Shown here: positions 1-7,512 of the stretch, one piece after another
Layout of the letters: every line of letters begins with the position of its first letter
How positions within the stretch are numbered: the stretch's first letter is position 1
DNA from: Akkermansiaceae bacterium
GTDB lineage: Bacteria > Verrucomicrobiota > Verrucomicrobiia > Verrucomicrobiales > Akkermansiaceae
DNA: 8,632 nucleotides
Reading direction: 5' to 3'
Assembly (NCBI GenBank): GCA_023300205.1
Contig: JALZVD010000372.1
Coordinates: 1-8,632 of the forward strand
Position numbers and translations under genes: made by a program
The notes under the pieces: generated by a model
The model's database searches: none
What the model was told of the DNA's origin: nothing
Seen by the model: the letters and a program-made list of their open reading frames with translations, nothing else

Positions 1-119
1 AGAAAGGACATGGCTGCCCACTGGACGGTGCGGTGCCTGCGGCGATTCAGTAGGTGAATGATGAGAGGAAGAGCTACTGCGAATAGTGCCCAGAGGATGG
101 GCTGATTAAGAAAGGACAT
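1..119 (-). CDS. BatA N-terminal-domain membrane protein (5' part only)
   Basis: Only the first 39 codons lie in the window; the gene continues past the left edge. The visible protein begins MSFLNQPILWALFAVALPLI and continues with IHLLNRRRHRTVQWAAMSFL. This is the hallmark of the BatA / 'aerotolerance regulator' N-terminal domain: a first membrane helix (about residues 7-24) followed by a basic HLLNRRR stretch and a conserved W-A-x-M-x-F-L segment. Family members usually carry one or more further membrane helices and often a vWA domain, which cannot be seen here. The ATG directly abuts the TAA stop of the upstream DUF58 gene with no base between them, and a strong ribosome site lies inside the end of that gene, so the start is well supported. 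Third gene of a MoxR-DUF58-BatA operon; probably acts at the cytoplasmic membrane with the MoxR ATPase. Exact function is unproven. Confidence 0.85.
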   Translation of the reverse strand, partial: MSFLNQPILWALFAVALPLIIHLLNRRRHRTVQWAAMSF

Positions 120-1016
120 TTATTTTTTCCCTCCTTTTGGCACGCGATCTAGGAGGAATTCTGAGAGGACGTTTTCGTAGTTTTCGTTCGTTTGGACTAG
201 GCGATAGGAGACGTTTGCGTCAAATGCGGTGGTTTTTATTTCACTGAGAAAGTTTGTTACAGCTTCGCGATATTCGTCTGCGATGATGGTTGGCTCTGCG
301 ACGACTGAGGTGTTGTCTTCCATGTCGATGAAGCGGTGTGGGCGCTCGAAATCAAAGGCGATTTCTTGAGGGTCCATGAGGTGGAAGAGTGTGACGTCGT
401 GCTTTTTATGACGTAGGTGCTGGAGTGCGTCATTGAGTTCTTCTAAGTCACAGAAGAAGTCTGAGATGATAACGATCATGGCACGTGAGCCGATTTTCTC
501 TGCGATGTCATGGAGTCCTTGGACGAGACCAGTTTCACCTGTTGGCTGGATTTCGTGGAGGTTTTTAAAGATGTTTTGTAGGTGAGATGCTTTTCTACGA
601 GGAGGCATTTCTAGGTGCGTTTTTTCGTTTACTAGGGATATGCCAGTAGCGTCACCTTGGTCGATGGTTAGATAGGCGAGGGTTGCTGCGAGTTTGCGAG
701 CATACTCTATCTTTGTTTCTGACTCGAAGCTGAATTCCATGGAGCCACTGGTGTCTGTGACGATGTAGGCACGGAGGTTTGTGTCTGCTTCAAATTCTTT
801 GATGTAGTATCTGTCTGATCTGGCGAAGGCTTTCCAGTCTAGTCTTCTGGTGTCGTCTCCTTGGACGTATTTACGATATTCAGCAAATTCTACCGATGAG
901 CCACGTAGGGGGGAGCGGTGGCGACCCGCTGCATTTCCAAGCATAGGCTGTCGAGCCTCGATGGGAATAGCGCCGAGTCTAGCGATGACTTGATGGTCTA
1001 TGAAGGAGTAATCCAT
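120..1016 (-). CDS. DUF58 domain protein (vWA-like fold)
   Basis: A 298-residue protein with no signal peptide or obvious membrane helix, the usual size of the short soluble DUF58 class. The DUF58 signature is clear: the segment around residues 34-76 contains RSPLRG, then F-x-E-Y-R-x-Y, G-D-D-x-R-x-L-D-W-K and A-R-x-D-x-Y-x-I-K-E-F. It is followed by a vWA-like metal site DTSGS (D88, S90, S92), with T162 and D186 (IISDFF) in the places expected for the remaining MIDAS loops. So the metal-binding motif looks intact. The family accompanies MoxR AAA+ ATPases and is thought to help in assembly or maturation of membrane or secreted complexes; its biochemical role is not settled. It lies 23 nt after MoxR and abuts the BatA-type gene, so all three are probably cotranscribed. 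No clear ribosome site precedes the ATG. Confidence 0.93.
   Translation of the reverse strand: MDYSFIDHQVIARLGAIPIEARQPMLGNAAGRHRSPLRGSSVEFAEYRKYVQGDDTRRLDWKAFARSDRYYIKEFEADTNLRAYIVTDTSGSMEFSFESETKIEYARKLAATLAYLTIDQGDATGISLVNEKTHLEMPPRRKASHLQNIFKNLHEIQPTGETGLVQGLHDIAEKIGSRAMIVIISDFFCDLEELNDALQHLRHKKHDVTLFHLMDPQEIAFDFERPHRFIDMEDNTSVVAEPTIIADEYREAVTNFLSEIKTTAFDANVSYRLVQTNENYENVLSEFLLDRVPKGGKK
129..134 (-). promoter_or_regulatory. Shine-Dalgarno site for the BatA-type gene
   Basis: On the minus strand this reads GGAGGG, with its GGAGG core 10 nt before the ATG at 119-117. It is embedded in the last codons of the DUF58 gene (encoding K-G-G-K-K). It is the only strong anti-16S-like ribosome site I see in the window; the other starts have weak or no such motif. 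It fixes the BatA-type start and suggests translational coupling to DUF58. Confidence 0.75.
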
Positions 1017-1039
1017 GGGTATGATGATCTAACTTAGTG

Positions 1040-2092
1040 TTATCTCATTTCCTGGATTAGGCGATCTACGACTTTAGTTGATGTCATGCCTTGAGATTCT
1101 GCAGCGAAGTTAGTTAGAACGCGGTGGCTGAGTACTGGTCCAGCAACGGCTTCTATGTCTTCCATGCGAGCCATGTATGACCCGTGGAGCGCGGCGCGTG
1201 CCTTAGCGCCCAGGATGAGATACTGAACGGCACGGGGGCCGGCTCCCCAGCTGACGTTTTGTTTGACCCAATCTGGCGTGGATTCTAGGTCTGGACGGGT
1301 TTTACGGACGATTTCTACTGCGTAGTCATAGATGTGATCTGGTACTGGGACGCGGCGTACGAGTTCTTGGTATTCGATGACTTGGTCGCCGGTGAGGACA
1401 GTGTTTAGAGCGGCTTTAGCGGCGCCGGTAGTTTCACGGGCGATGCGTTTTTCTTCTTCAGCAGTAGGGTAGTCTACGTTGATGAGGAACATGAAGCGGT
1501 CTAGTTGAGCTTCAGGAAGAGGGTAGGTCCCTTCTTGTTCTACTGGGTTCTGGGTAGCGAGGACGAAGAATGGGGGAGCAAGGTCATATTTGGTACCTAG
1601 TGCTGTGACGTGACGTTCCTGCATGGCTTCGAGCATGGCTGCTTGAGTTTTAGCTGGAGCTCGGTTGATCTCGTCAGCTAGGAGGAGATTTGAAAAGATG
1701 GGACCTTTAATGAATTTAAATTCTCTCTGGCCGTTTTCATTTTCTTGGATGATATCGGTTCCGGTGATGTCTGATGGCATTAGATCTGGTGTGAACTGGA
1801 TGCGGTTGAATGAGAGTTTCAGTGTCTCAGCGACTGAGGATACGAGTAGTGTCTTAGCTAGCCCGGGGACTCCCATGAGGAGGGCGTGACCGCGAGCGAA
1901 TAGACAGATGGCGAGCTGTTCAATGACTACTTCTTGACCGATAATTATTTTGGCAATTTCAGATTTGAATGCTTGGTATGACTGACCGAGAGCATTAATT
2001 GCGGCGACGTCATCTGCATGAAGGTTGTTCGACTCTGATGATAGGGGGGCTGAAATTGGTGAGTCGATTGGTGGTGTTGATGCTGTTTCCAT
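1040..2092 (-). CDS. MoxR-family AAA+ ATPase
   Basis: A 350-residue cytoplasmic ATPase of the MoxR group. Motifs in order: a low-complexity Ser/Pro-rich N-terminus (1-25), Walker A GVPGLAKT (74-81), Walker [12 protein letters not shown] (136-146), sensor 1 ATQNP (179-183), a [13 protein letters not shown] arginine-finger region (188-200), and sensor 2 GAGPRA (283-288) in the C-terminal lid. All catalytic elements are present, and the length fits the family. MoxR proteins act as chaperone-like ATPases that remodel or activate partners, usually encoded beside DUF58 and vWA proteins as here. First gene of the minus-strand operon. Transcription probably starts in the AT-rich spacer upstream (2093-2258). 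No good Shine-Dalgarno precedes the ATG. The Ser/Pro/Thr-rich first 25 residues are not part of the ATPase core, so a slightly later start cannot be excluded. Confidence 0.95.
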   Translation of the reverse strand: METASTPPIDSPISAPLSSESNNLHADDVAAINALGQSYQAFKSEIAKIIIGQEVVIEQLAICLFARGHALLMGVPGLAKTLLVSSVAETLKLSFNRIQFTPDLMPSDITGTDIIQENENGQREFKFIKGPIFSNLLLADEINRAPAKTQAAMLEAMQERHVTALGTKYDLAPPFFVLATQNPVEQEGTYPLPEAQLDRFMFLINVDYPTAEEEKRIARETTGAAKAALNTVLTGDQVIEYQELVRRVPVPDHIYDYAVEIVRKTRPDLESTPDWVKQNVSWGAGPRAVQYLILGAKARAALHGSYMARMEDIEAVAGPVLSHRVLTNFAAESQGMTSTKVVDRLIQEMR

Positions 2093-2124
2093 TCTGATTT
2101 TGAGTTCTATGTGTAAAGGTGGTT

Positions 2125-2130
2125 ATTATC
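2125..2130 (-). promoter_or_regulatory. candidate -10 element for the MoxR operon
   Basis: On the minus strand this reads GATAAT, five of six matches to the sigma-70 -10 consensus, about 33 nt upstream of the MoxR ATG. That would leave a leader of roughly 25 nt. No convincing -35 hexamer is found 16-18 bp further upstream, so the call is tentative. It overlaps one copy of the 9-bp direct repeat listed separately. Confidence 0.3.
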
Positions 2131-2167
2131 TATATTTGAGCGATGCTAAGGCTATGATTTATCTATA
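2126..2167. repeat. pair of 9-bp direct repeats upstream of MoxR
   Basis: TTATCTATA (plus strand) occurs exactly at 2126-2134 and 2159-2167, 33 bp apart start to start, about three helical turns. Both copies lie in the promoter-proximal spacer of the MoxR operon. The same-face spacing would suit a regulator binding site, but AT-rich DNA can produce such a pair by chance. Confidence 0.3.
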
Positions 2168-2213
2168 GTATTTTTATTTCTCGTGCACTAGATAAAAAAC
2201 GATCAATGCTCAG

Positions 2214-2258
2214 GGTGAAGAGGGTGATGAGGTGATTTAGTCGGTGGTGTTAAGGTGA
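2214..2258. repeat. GGTGA-type short repeats after the cytochrome gene
   Basis: Between the stop of the large cytochrome gene and the MoxR promoter region, the plus strand carries GGTGA at 2214, 2223, 2231 and 2254 and the variant GGTGG at 2243. Spacing is irregular (8-12 bp). No terminator hairpin is evident for the cytochrome gene, although a run of six T follows on its transcript strand near 2193-2200. Probably low-complexity DNA; its function is unknown. Confidence 0.3.
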
Positions 2259-5200
2259 TTATTTTAGTTCTTTGATCCAGCGGACTAGGGCGTTGATTTC
2301 GTTTTCAGATAAGGGCATTGCTGGCATGATGGGTTGGAATCCTTCTGGGTATTCTGCGGTGGGATCTGTGATGGAGCGTCTGATGTAGGCTTCATCTACT
2401 GTTATTTCTTTGGTTGAGCCGTCTTTGGCTATGACTTTTTGCTTTTTGCCGAATAGGCCTTTGAGTGCTGGGCCAACGGCTTTGGTTTCTATGGCGTGGC
2501 AGTTGGCGCAATTTTGTTTGAAGGTTTTGAGGGCGTATTCTTTCCAGTTGGAGCGTTGTTGTTCTTTAAACTCTTTTTTCCATTGTTGGTGTTCTTTGTC
2601 AGAGGACGGCATGGTTACTCCTGCTGGGATGTTGCCGGTTATGGAGGAGAGGTATATTAGGAAGGAGCTCTTCTCGTGTTTCGCGTATTGTACGGAGGTG
2701 ATTATGGAGAAGTCTAGCTTGTTGATGCCTTTCTTGGCGGAGAAGTTATTCTGGGAGTCCTTTGAGTGTGGGCTACCGCTGGCAATAAGTAGGGGGGTGT
2801 CATTGATGGTGATACTGAGAAATGGATTGTTCTTATGGCCTATGATGAGTTCTTGGGGGGCGTTGCTTTTGTAGTAGATTTCGCCGGCCTTGTTTTTTTT
2901 GGATTTGATCCAGAGTGAGTCTTTGATGAAGGCTAGGGGGTTGATCTTGGTGATGGGATATTCTGCGGCGAGTCCTGGGCGGTTATACCAGTTTGCCATT
3001 TCTTTTACGTGTGCGAGTGGAGTTTTAGGTTTTGCGGTGAGTTGCTGAATGAAGGTGTTCCATTTTGGGTCTTTTCGTTGGAGATGAGAGATTACTCCTA
3101 CTAGGTTGATTTTGAGGCGTTCATCGGTTTCTTTGGAGAGGGAGGAGACGATGTTAGGGAGGTCTGATTCTAGAGCATTTGCCCACCAACGGAGTGAGCG
3201 CACTGCGGCTCGCTTGACGGGGAGTTCTGAGGAGTTGAGCAGGCGCTTGATTAGAGAGGTGTCAGTGAAGTTTTTTTGACGTTCCATGAGCCATAGTAAT
3301 TCTAGGGCGTAGATGTTCTCTTTGTTTGCTTCTGTTACTACTTTTTCGAGTGCTTTGTTGATCTCGGATTTGGGTAGGTTTTCTAGAGTGAGACGGGTGT
3401 TTAGTCTCGCGGTCATGAATGGATTTCTGAGCTGTTTGATGAGTTCTTCTGCGTTATTCCCGATACTTGTTGAGGGTTTGATGAGAGCTGAATCATTGTG
3501 TGTGATACGCCAGATGCGACCGTTTGCATGGTCTCTGTTTTTATCCCTGTTAGAGTGCTGGGCGTGGCCGATGATGGGGTAGTAGAAGTCTGAGACGTAG
3601 AGAGCACCATCGGGTCCAAAGCGGATGTCTGATGGTCTGAAAACTTTGTTGCTGGATTTCACTATGGTTTGTCTTTTGCCAGCGGATTTGTAGGCTCCGT
3701 TTTCTATTTTTAGTGGGGTGTAGTTGATTTCATTGGTTTGTAGGAGGTGAGATGTTAGGAGGCCTCCTTGCCATTCTTCTGGAAAGTGTGGGCTCTGGAC
3801 AAAGGTGGCTGAGCAGCCTTTGTCGTAGCGGAAGGGCATGCCTAGTTCCATTTTGGCGCTGCTTCCCATGGGGGTTGCGATGTTGTGGATGTCTGCATCG
3901 ATGATTTGGCCGCCTCCGTAGATCTGGATGGCTTCGCCCCATTGGTTGTAAGTTATTTTCCATGGGTTAGGAGATTCTGTCTGGCGTTCGACGGTGATCC
4001 TACGGGTGTCCATATCGAAGGACATGATGGAGGTGTCTTTGGTGTGGACGACGCCATTGAGGGTCTCGAACTGGCCTCTGTGGAAGAGGGCTTCTGACAT
4101 GATGATGTCACCTTGTGGAGATCTTGCTAGGTAGCCGCTGTGGTGGGTGTCTGAGTTATCAAATCCGCGGAGGACTTCTTTTCTGATGTCTGCTATGCTA
4201 TCGGCATTGGAGTCTTCTAGGTAAATGAGTTTTTTGGAGATGGAGACGACGATACCTTTTTTGTAGAATACGAATCCATCTGGGAGGAGGAGTTTGTCAG
4301 CGAATATGGTTTTCTTGTCTGCTTTACCATCGCCGGTTGTGTCTTCGAAGATTAGGATGGTGTCGTTGGCAACCATACCAGGTAATGGGTGAGGGTAGCT
4401 GGCGTAACAGCAGACCCAGAGACGGCCTTGGGGGTCGAACTGCATTTGGAGTGGGTTGATGAGTTCTGGGTGGTCTTCACTGGAGGCGAAGCAGTTGATG
4501 CTGAAGCCTTTTGCTAGGGTGAAGTCTTTTAGGTCTTCTGCTGAGGTTTTGATTGTTCCTAGGCCTGCTTTTGGTTTCTTGGATTCGACCTGGATACGCA
4601 TGATGGGTAGGTCTGGTATAGGGAGTGTTTTTGTGGGGTTTTGAGATTGCTTCCAGATGGCGGTGTCTAGAAGGTTGGCGAGCTTGAGGAAGTGGGGGAT
4701 TTCTGTGTTGTATTCGTAGCTTCTTGCTCTTAGTCCGTAGTAGCTTATGCCATTTGATGGATGATAGGCTTGGGCTACTTCAGAGGCTTTTCTTTGGACG
4801 AGTTTTTTGATGGCTTGGAATCTAGGGGATTTTGTGTTGATGGAGTTTAGTTTGGTGTCACCTAGGAGGACTCTAGCGAAGATTTTTCCTACGTGTTGGC
4901 TGCCCTTATCATTTAGGTGTTGTCCATCTGAGGTGTAGATGTTGTCTGTGCTAGAGAAGAGTTTGAGGGTGGGGGTGTAGAGGTCTACAAATTTGATGTT
5001 ATGCTTGTTTGCTAGTGTTGCCATAGCGTCACTGTAGAGTTTGATGTCTGTGTTTCTCTGGTTGATGTCTGGGGCATCTAGTGAGCTTATTTTCTCTGCT
5101 GCTATGGGAGATACGAGGATGAGTTCTGATTTGCTATGTCTGTCTTTGATTAGGGTGAGGTAGTCTTCTAGCTGGGCTTCAAATCCTGCTAGACCTTGAG

Positions 5201-5558
5201 CGCCTGAATATGATTCATTTGCTCCAAATGCCATGAGGACACGGTTTGCTTTCCATTGATCTAGGAGGTAGCTGAGGTGGAGGCCGAATCTAGTGGCTCT
5301 GATACGGAATCCTACTTGGTCACCCATGTATGCAAGGGAGCGGAATTGGATTTTTTTGTCATGGTTGGCGGATTGCATGTAGGTCTCGAAAGATCCTTCT
5401 TCTTGGAGTTTTTCTACCATTGCGTTACCATAGATGATTGTTAGTCCGTCATTGACGATTTGGACGTCTTCTAAAGCTGAGGATTTGGTTTTCTTCTGAA
5501 ATGCATGTGAATTAGTGCAGATGACTAATAGAGTGAGGATGATGAAGCTTATTTTCAT
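2259..5558 (-). CDS. secreted PVC-type multidomain cytochrome: SGNH-like + dehydrogenase propeller + HEAT + CxxCH heme domain
   Basis: A 1099-residue secreted protein. Residues 1-19 form a Sec signal peptide ending S-H-A, with likely cleavage before F20. Residues about 31-235 are an SGNH/GDSL-like domain: block II G79, block III GANE (112-115) and block V DGQH (D211, H214) are recognisable. Block I reads GNAM (44-47), without the nucleophilic serine. Residues about 345-690 match the Pirellula/Verrucomicrobium 'membrane-bound dehydrogenase' propeller related to glucose/sorbosone dehydrogenases, with DTTGDGKAD (407-415), a DTHH motif (470-473) and adjacent cysteines C383-C384. Residues about 700-840 are helical and HEAT-like. 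Residues 875-1000 look beta-rich and are unassigned. The C-terminus is a class I cytochrome c: CANCH (C1017, C1020, H1021) with a distal ligand M1078 or M1081. It probably acts in the periplasm in sugar oxidation or electron transfer, but the substrate is unknown. It is a lone gene, divergent from the ABC exporter, with no clear ribosome site. Confidence 0.93.
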   Translation of the reverse strand: MKISFIILTLLVICTNSHAFQKKTKSSALEDVQIVNDGLTIIYGNAMVEKLQEEGSFETYMQSANHDKKIQFRSLAYMGDQVGFRIRATRFGLHLSYLLDQWKANRVLMAFGANESYSGAQGLAGFEAQLEDYLTLIKDRHSKSELILVSPIAAEKISSLDAPDINQRNTDIKLYSDAMATLANKHNIKFVDLYTPTLKLFSSTDNIYTSDGQHLNDKGSQHVGKIFARVLLGDTKLNSINTKSPRFQAIKKLVQRKASEVAQAYHPSNGISYYGLRARSYEYNTEIPHFLKLANLLDTAIWKQSQNPTKTLPIPDLPIMRIQVESKKPKAGLGTIKTSAEDLKDFTLAKGFSINCFASSEDHPELINPLQMQFDPQGRLWVCCYASYPHPLPGMVANDTILIFEDTTGDGKADKKTIFADKLLLPDGFVFYKKGIVVSISKKLIYLEDSNADSIADIRKEVLRGFDNSDTHHSGYLARSPQGDIIMSEALFHRGQFETLNGVVHTKDTSIMSFDMDTRRITVERQTESPNPWKITYNQWGEAIQIYGGGQIIDADIHNIATPMGSSAKMELGMPFRYDKGCSATFVQSPHFPEEWQGGLLTSHLLQTNEINYTPLKIENGAYKSAGKRQTIVKSSNKVFRPSDIRFGPDGALYVSDFYYPIIGHAQHSNRDKNRDHANGRIWRITHNDSALIKPSTSIGNNAEELIKQLRNPFMTARLNTRLTLENLPKSEINKALEKVVTEANKENIYALELLWLMERQKNFTDTSLIKRLLNSSELPVKRAAVRSLRWWANALESDLPNIVSSLSKETDERLKINLVGVISHLQRKDPKWNTFIQQLTAKPKTPLAHVKEMANWYNRPGLAAEYPITKINPLAFIKDSLWIKSKKNKAGEIYYKSNAPQELIIGHKNNPFLSITINDTPLLIASGSPHSKDSQNNFSAKKGINKLDFSIITSVQYAKHEKSSFLIYLSSITGNIPAGVTMPSSDKEHQQWKKEFKEQQRSNWKEYALKTFKQNCANCHAIETKAVGPALKGLFGKKQKVIAKDGSTKEITVDEAYIRRSITDPTAEYPEGFQPIMPAMPLSENEINALVRWIKELK

Positions 5559-5589
5559 ACTTTATGATACTTGAGAGAACTCAGATGTT

Positions 5590-5610
5590 TGTCAAAAATA
5601 ATGATTATTT
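5590..5610 (-). promoter_or_regulatory. candidate promoter -35 with adjoining Fur-box-like palindrome
   Basis: On the minus strand, a perfect TTGACA hexamer reads from 5595 to 5590, 31 nt before the start of the cytochrome gene. Directly upstream, 5596-5610 is a perfect odd palindrome with arms AAATAAT and ATTATTT around one central base. Its core ATAATGATTAT is identical to the centre of the 15-bp Fur consensus TGATAATNATTATCA; only the two outer bases at each end differ. A matching -10 is not convincing: TATCAT at 5569-5564 has a 20-bp spacer and ends just 5 nt before the ATG. The location between divergent genes suits an operator, but regulator identity is inference. Confidence 0.35.
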
Positions 5611-5625
5611 GAAATTTGGGATGAG

Positions 5626-5643
5626 GTGAGAGGAGTGTCTCAC
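5626..5643. repeat. inverted repeat in the divergent intergenic region
   Basis: GTGAGA (5626-5631) and TCTCAC (5638-5643) are perfect 6-bp arms around a 6-base centre. The site lies about 70-85 bp from the cytochrome start and 87-104 bp from the exporter start. No T-run follows in either direction, so it is not an intrinsic terminator. It could be an operator half-site pair. The rest of the spacer (5644-5729) holds an AT-rich patch (5660-5672) that may contain the exporter promoter, but no consensus elements. Confidence 0.3.
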
Positions 5644-5729
5644 TATTCCGGCATGGTTATTAGATATTTATAGGCTTGCAGAAGTGAGGTTGGGACTAGA
5701 TGGTGGTGTGGCGGGAGCTTGATTGAAGA

Positions 5730-7508
5730 ATGAAACGATTTAGACCATATTTCCATTATTTAAAGCCGGTGAGACTGAAGCTCATCGTTGGGATTATAGC
5801 GGGGATTATTGGAGGTGGAGCAATGAGTGCTGGATTGCCTCTAATGGTGGATAAGGTGTTTCCTGTGATTTTTGCGAATGAAGAGACTGGGGTTACGAAA
5901 GATGCTCCGGCTTGGTTAGAGTGGTTAGCAGGGGGGCATGTATTGATTGCGGCTTGTTTGATGTTGCCTGCTATTTTTGTCTTGAGTGGAGTTTGTAATT
6001 ATCTGAGTAAGTTATTGCTTCATTTTGTGGGACTTAAGGTATTGGAGGATCTGCGGGTTGATGTGTTTAAGCGATTGCAGAAGCTGTCATTGGGATTTCA
6101 TGGGAAACAAAAAGGAGGAGATCTATTGGGCCGAGTGATGGGGGATACGCAGCGTTTGCAACAAGTTCTATCTAAATTAGTTCGCGATATGATTATTCTT
6201 CCTGGGACGTTGATAGGTTCGATTGTGGCGCTTATTGTATTATCTTTACAGGATAATAGTGTGCTGTTCATGTTGGTAGGTTTACTATCAGTTCCTTTAT
6301 GTGTGTTTCCTGTTAGGATTCTTGTTAGGAGGTTAGCGAAGAAGGCTTCATTGATGGCGGGGAAGCAGGGTGATATATCTGCGATAGTATCTGAGAACTT
6401 AGCATCGCAGCCTGCAATACGAGCGTATTTGATGGAGGATGATCAGGTGAAGAAATTAAAAGAGGATACAGGTAAGTTTTTGGAATATAATATGGGAGTT
6501 CAGAGATACGGCTATTTAGTGAGCCCTTCTGTGGAAATAGTTTCTTCGATAGGTATAGGAGTAGCGATTTATTTTGGTTCGATCAATGGTCTGACGTTGG
6601 AGAAGTTTATACCTCTATTACTGGCTCTCTATGCGGCGTATAATCCTATCAAAAAGCTTGGGAACCTTAGTTCATTGATGAGGGAGGGTGAGGCGTCTCT
6701 TGATAGGTTAGAGTTTATTCTGGATAGTAAAGATGAGATCCTAGATAATGATGGAGCTAAGGCATTGGGAGTTGCGAGAGGTGATGTGTCGCTGGAGAAT
6801 TGTCAATTCAGCTATGGGGATGATGTGGTTTTAGCTGGAGTGGATGTGAGTGTGAAGGCTGGGGAGACTATTGCGCTTGTTGGAGAGAGTGGGGCTGGTA
6901 AGTCTACTTTTGTGTCGTTGATTCTTAGGTTTTTTGAGGTGCAGCAGGGTGAAGTTAAAGTGGACGGTATTAATGTGAATCAGATTCTGAAGTCTAATTT
7001 ACGAAAGAATATAGCGCTAGTGAGCCAGCAGCCGTTGTTGTTTAGGGGGACGGTTGCAGAGAATATATTGATAGGTAAGCCTTCTGGGACACGTGAGGAA
7101 GTGGTAGCTGCGGCCAAGAATGCGAGTGCACATAAGTTTATTAGTGAGCTTACTGATGGTTATGATACGGTGCTAGGTGAGCGTGGTGAGGGCCTTTCTG
7201 GTGGTCAACGACAGCGGGTGGTGATAGCTAGAGCATTTTTGAAGGATGCACCTATTTTGATTTTGGATGAGGCGACGAGTGCTCTGGATAGTGATAGTGA
7301 GGCTAAGATCCAAGAGGCACTTAAGGAGCTTAGTGAGGGGAGGACGACGTTCCTGATTGCTCATCGATTTAGTAGTATTAGAGATGCGAATAGGATTTTA
7401 GTATTTGCGAAGACAGAAGAGGGAGGAAAGATAGTGGCGGATGGTTCTCATGAGGAAATTTATGAGACTTGTGCGGTCTATAAAGGACTCTACGATAAAC
7501 AGAAATGA
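5730..7508 (+). CDS. ABC exporter, fused permease and ATPase (MsbA-like)
   Basis: A 592-residue half-transporter of the type I exporter family. The N-terminal membrane domain (about 15-305) has helices near 17-40, 71-95, 152-172, 177-198, 262-284 and 292-305. The C-terminal ATPase domain (about 350-592) contains A-loop Y362, Walker A GESGAGKST (385-393), Q-loop Q433, signature LSGGQ (489-493), Walker B ILILDEATSALD (509-520) and switch H545. Every catalytic element is intact, so it should work as a homodimer in the inner membrane. Overall layout and length resemble MsbA lipid A/lipid flippases, and the neighbours (YrbL-like protein, glycosidase) suit an envelope lipid or glycan substrate. Other lipid or peptide exporters share this plan, so the substrate is not proven. 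An in-frame TGA two codons upstream fixes the ATG as the most upstream possible start; a weak GGGAG lies 12 nt before it. Confidence 0.93.
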   Translation: MKRFRPYFHYLKPVRLKLIVGIIAGIIGGGAMSAGLPLMVDKVFPVIFANEETGVTKDAPAWLEWLAGGHVLIAACLMLPAIFVLSGVCNYLSKLLLHFVGLKVLEDLRVDVFKRLQKLSLGFHGKQKGGDLLGRVMGDTQRLQQVLSKLVRDMIILPGTLIGSIVALIVLSLQDNSVLFMLVGLLSVPLCVFPVRILVRRLAKKASLMAGKQGDISAIVSENLASQPAIRAYLMEDDQVKKLKEDTGKFLEYNMGVQRYGYLVSPSVEIVSSIGIGVAIYFGSINGLTLEKFIPLLLALYAAYNPIKKLGNLSSLMREGEASLDRLEFILDSKDEILDNDGAKALGVARGDVSLENCQFSYGDDVVLAGVDVSVKAGETIALVGESGAGKSTFVSLILRFFEVQQGEVKVDGINVNQILKSNLRKNIALVSQQPLLFRGTVAENILIGKPSGTREEVVAAAKNASAHKFISELTDGYDTVLGERGEGLSGGQRQRVVIARAFLKDAPILILDEATSALDSDSEAKIQEALKELSEGRTTFLIAHRFSSIRDANRILVFAKTEEGGKIVADGSHEEIYETCAVYKGLYDKQK

Positions 7509-7512
7509 TTAG

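Noticed and set aside
1665..1889. 74-codon plus-strand frame opposite MoxR
   Set aside because: Overlaps the Walker A and B coding part of an intact MoxR gene on the other strand; no independent support.
2193..2200. Intrinsic terminator for the cytochrome gene at its downstream T-run
   Set aside because: The T-run on the transcript strand is not preceded by a stable GC-rich stem that I can find.
2214..2258. GGTGA copies as iterons or a CRISPR-like array
   Set aside because: Units are only 5 bp, irregularly spaced and in a G/T-rich strand where they can arise by chance.
2410..2874. 154-codon open frame on the plus strand inside the large cytochrome gene
   Set aside because: It is the antisense shadow of a well-supported gene, has a composition-driven Leu/Ser/Cys-rich translation and no recognisable domain.
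3730..3963. 77-codon minus-strand frame rich in Arg/His/Pro within the cytochrome gene
   Set aside because: Out-of-frame reading of the same coding strand; the main frame is continuous here and matches the propeller domain, so there is no frameshift.
5508..5558. Lipoprotein signal (L-V-I-C) in the cytochrome N-terminus
   Set aside because: The residue before the Cys is Ile rather than Gly/Ala/Ser, and a normal S-H-A cleavage site follows, so an ordinary secreted protein is more likely.
5564..5595. Full sigma-70 promoter TTGACA-20 bp-TATCAT for the cytochrome gene
   Set aside because: The 20-bp spacer is too long, and the -10 ends only 5 nt before the ATG, which would need a leaderless transcript. 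Only the -35 plus palindrome is kept as a tentative site.
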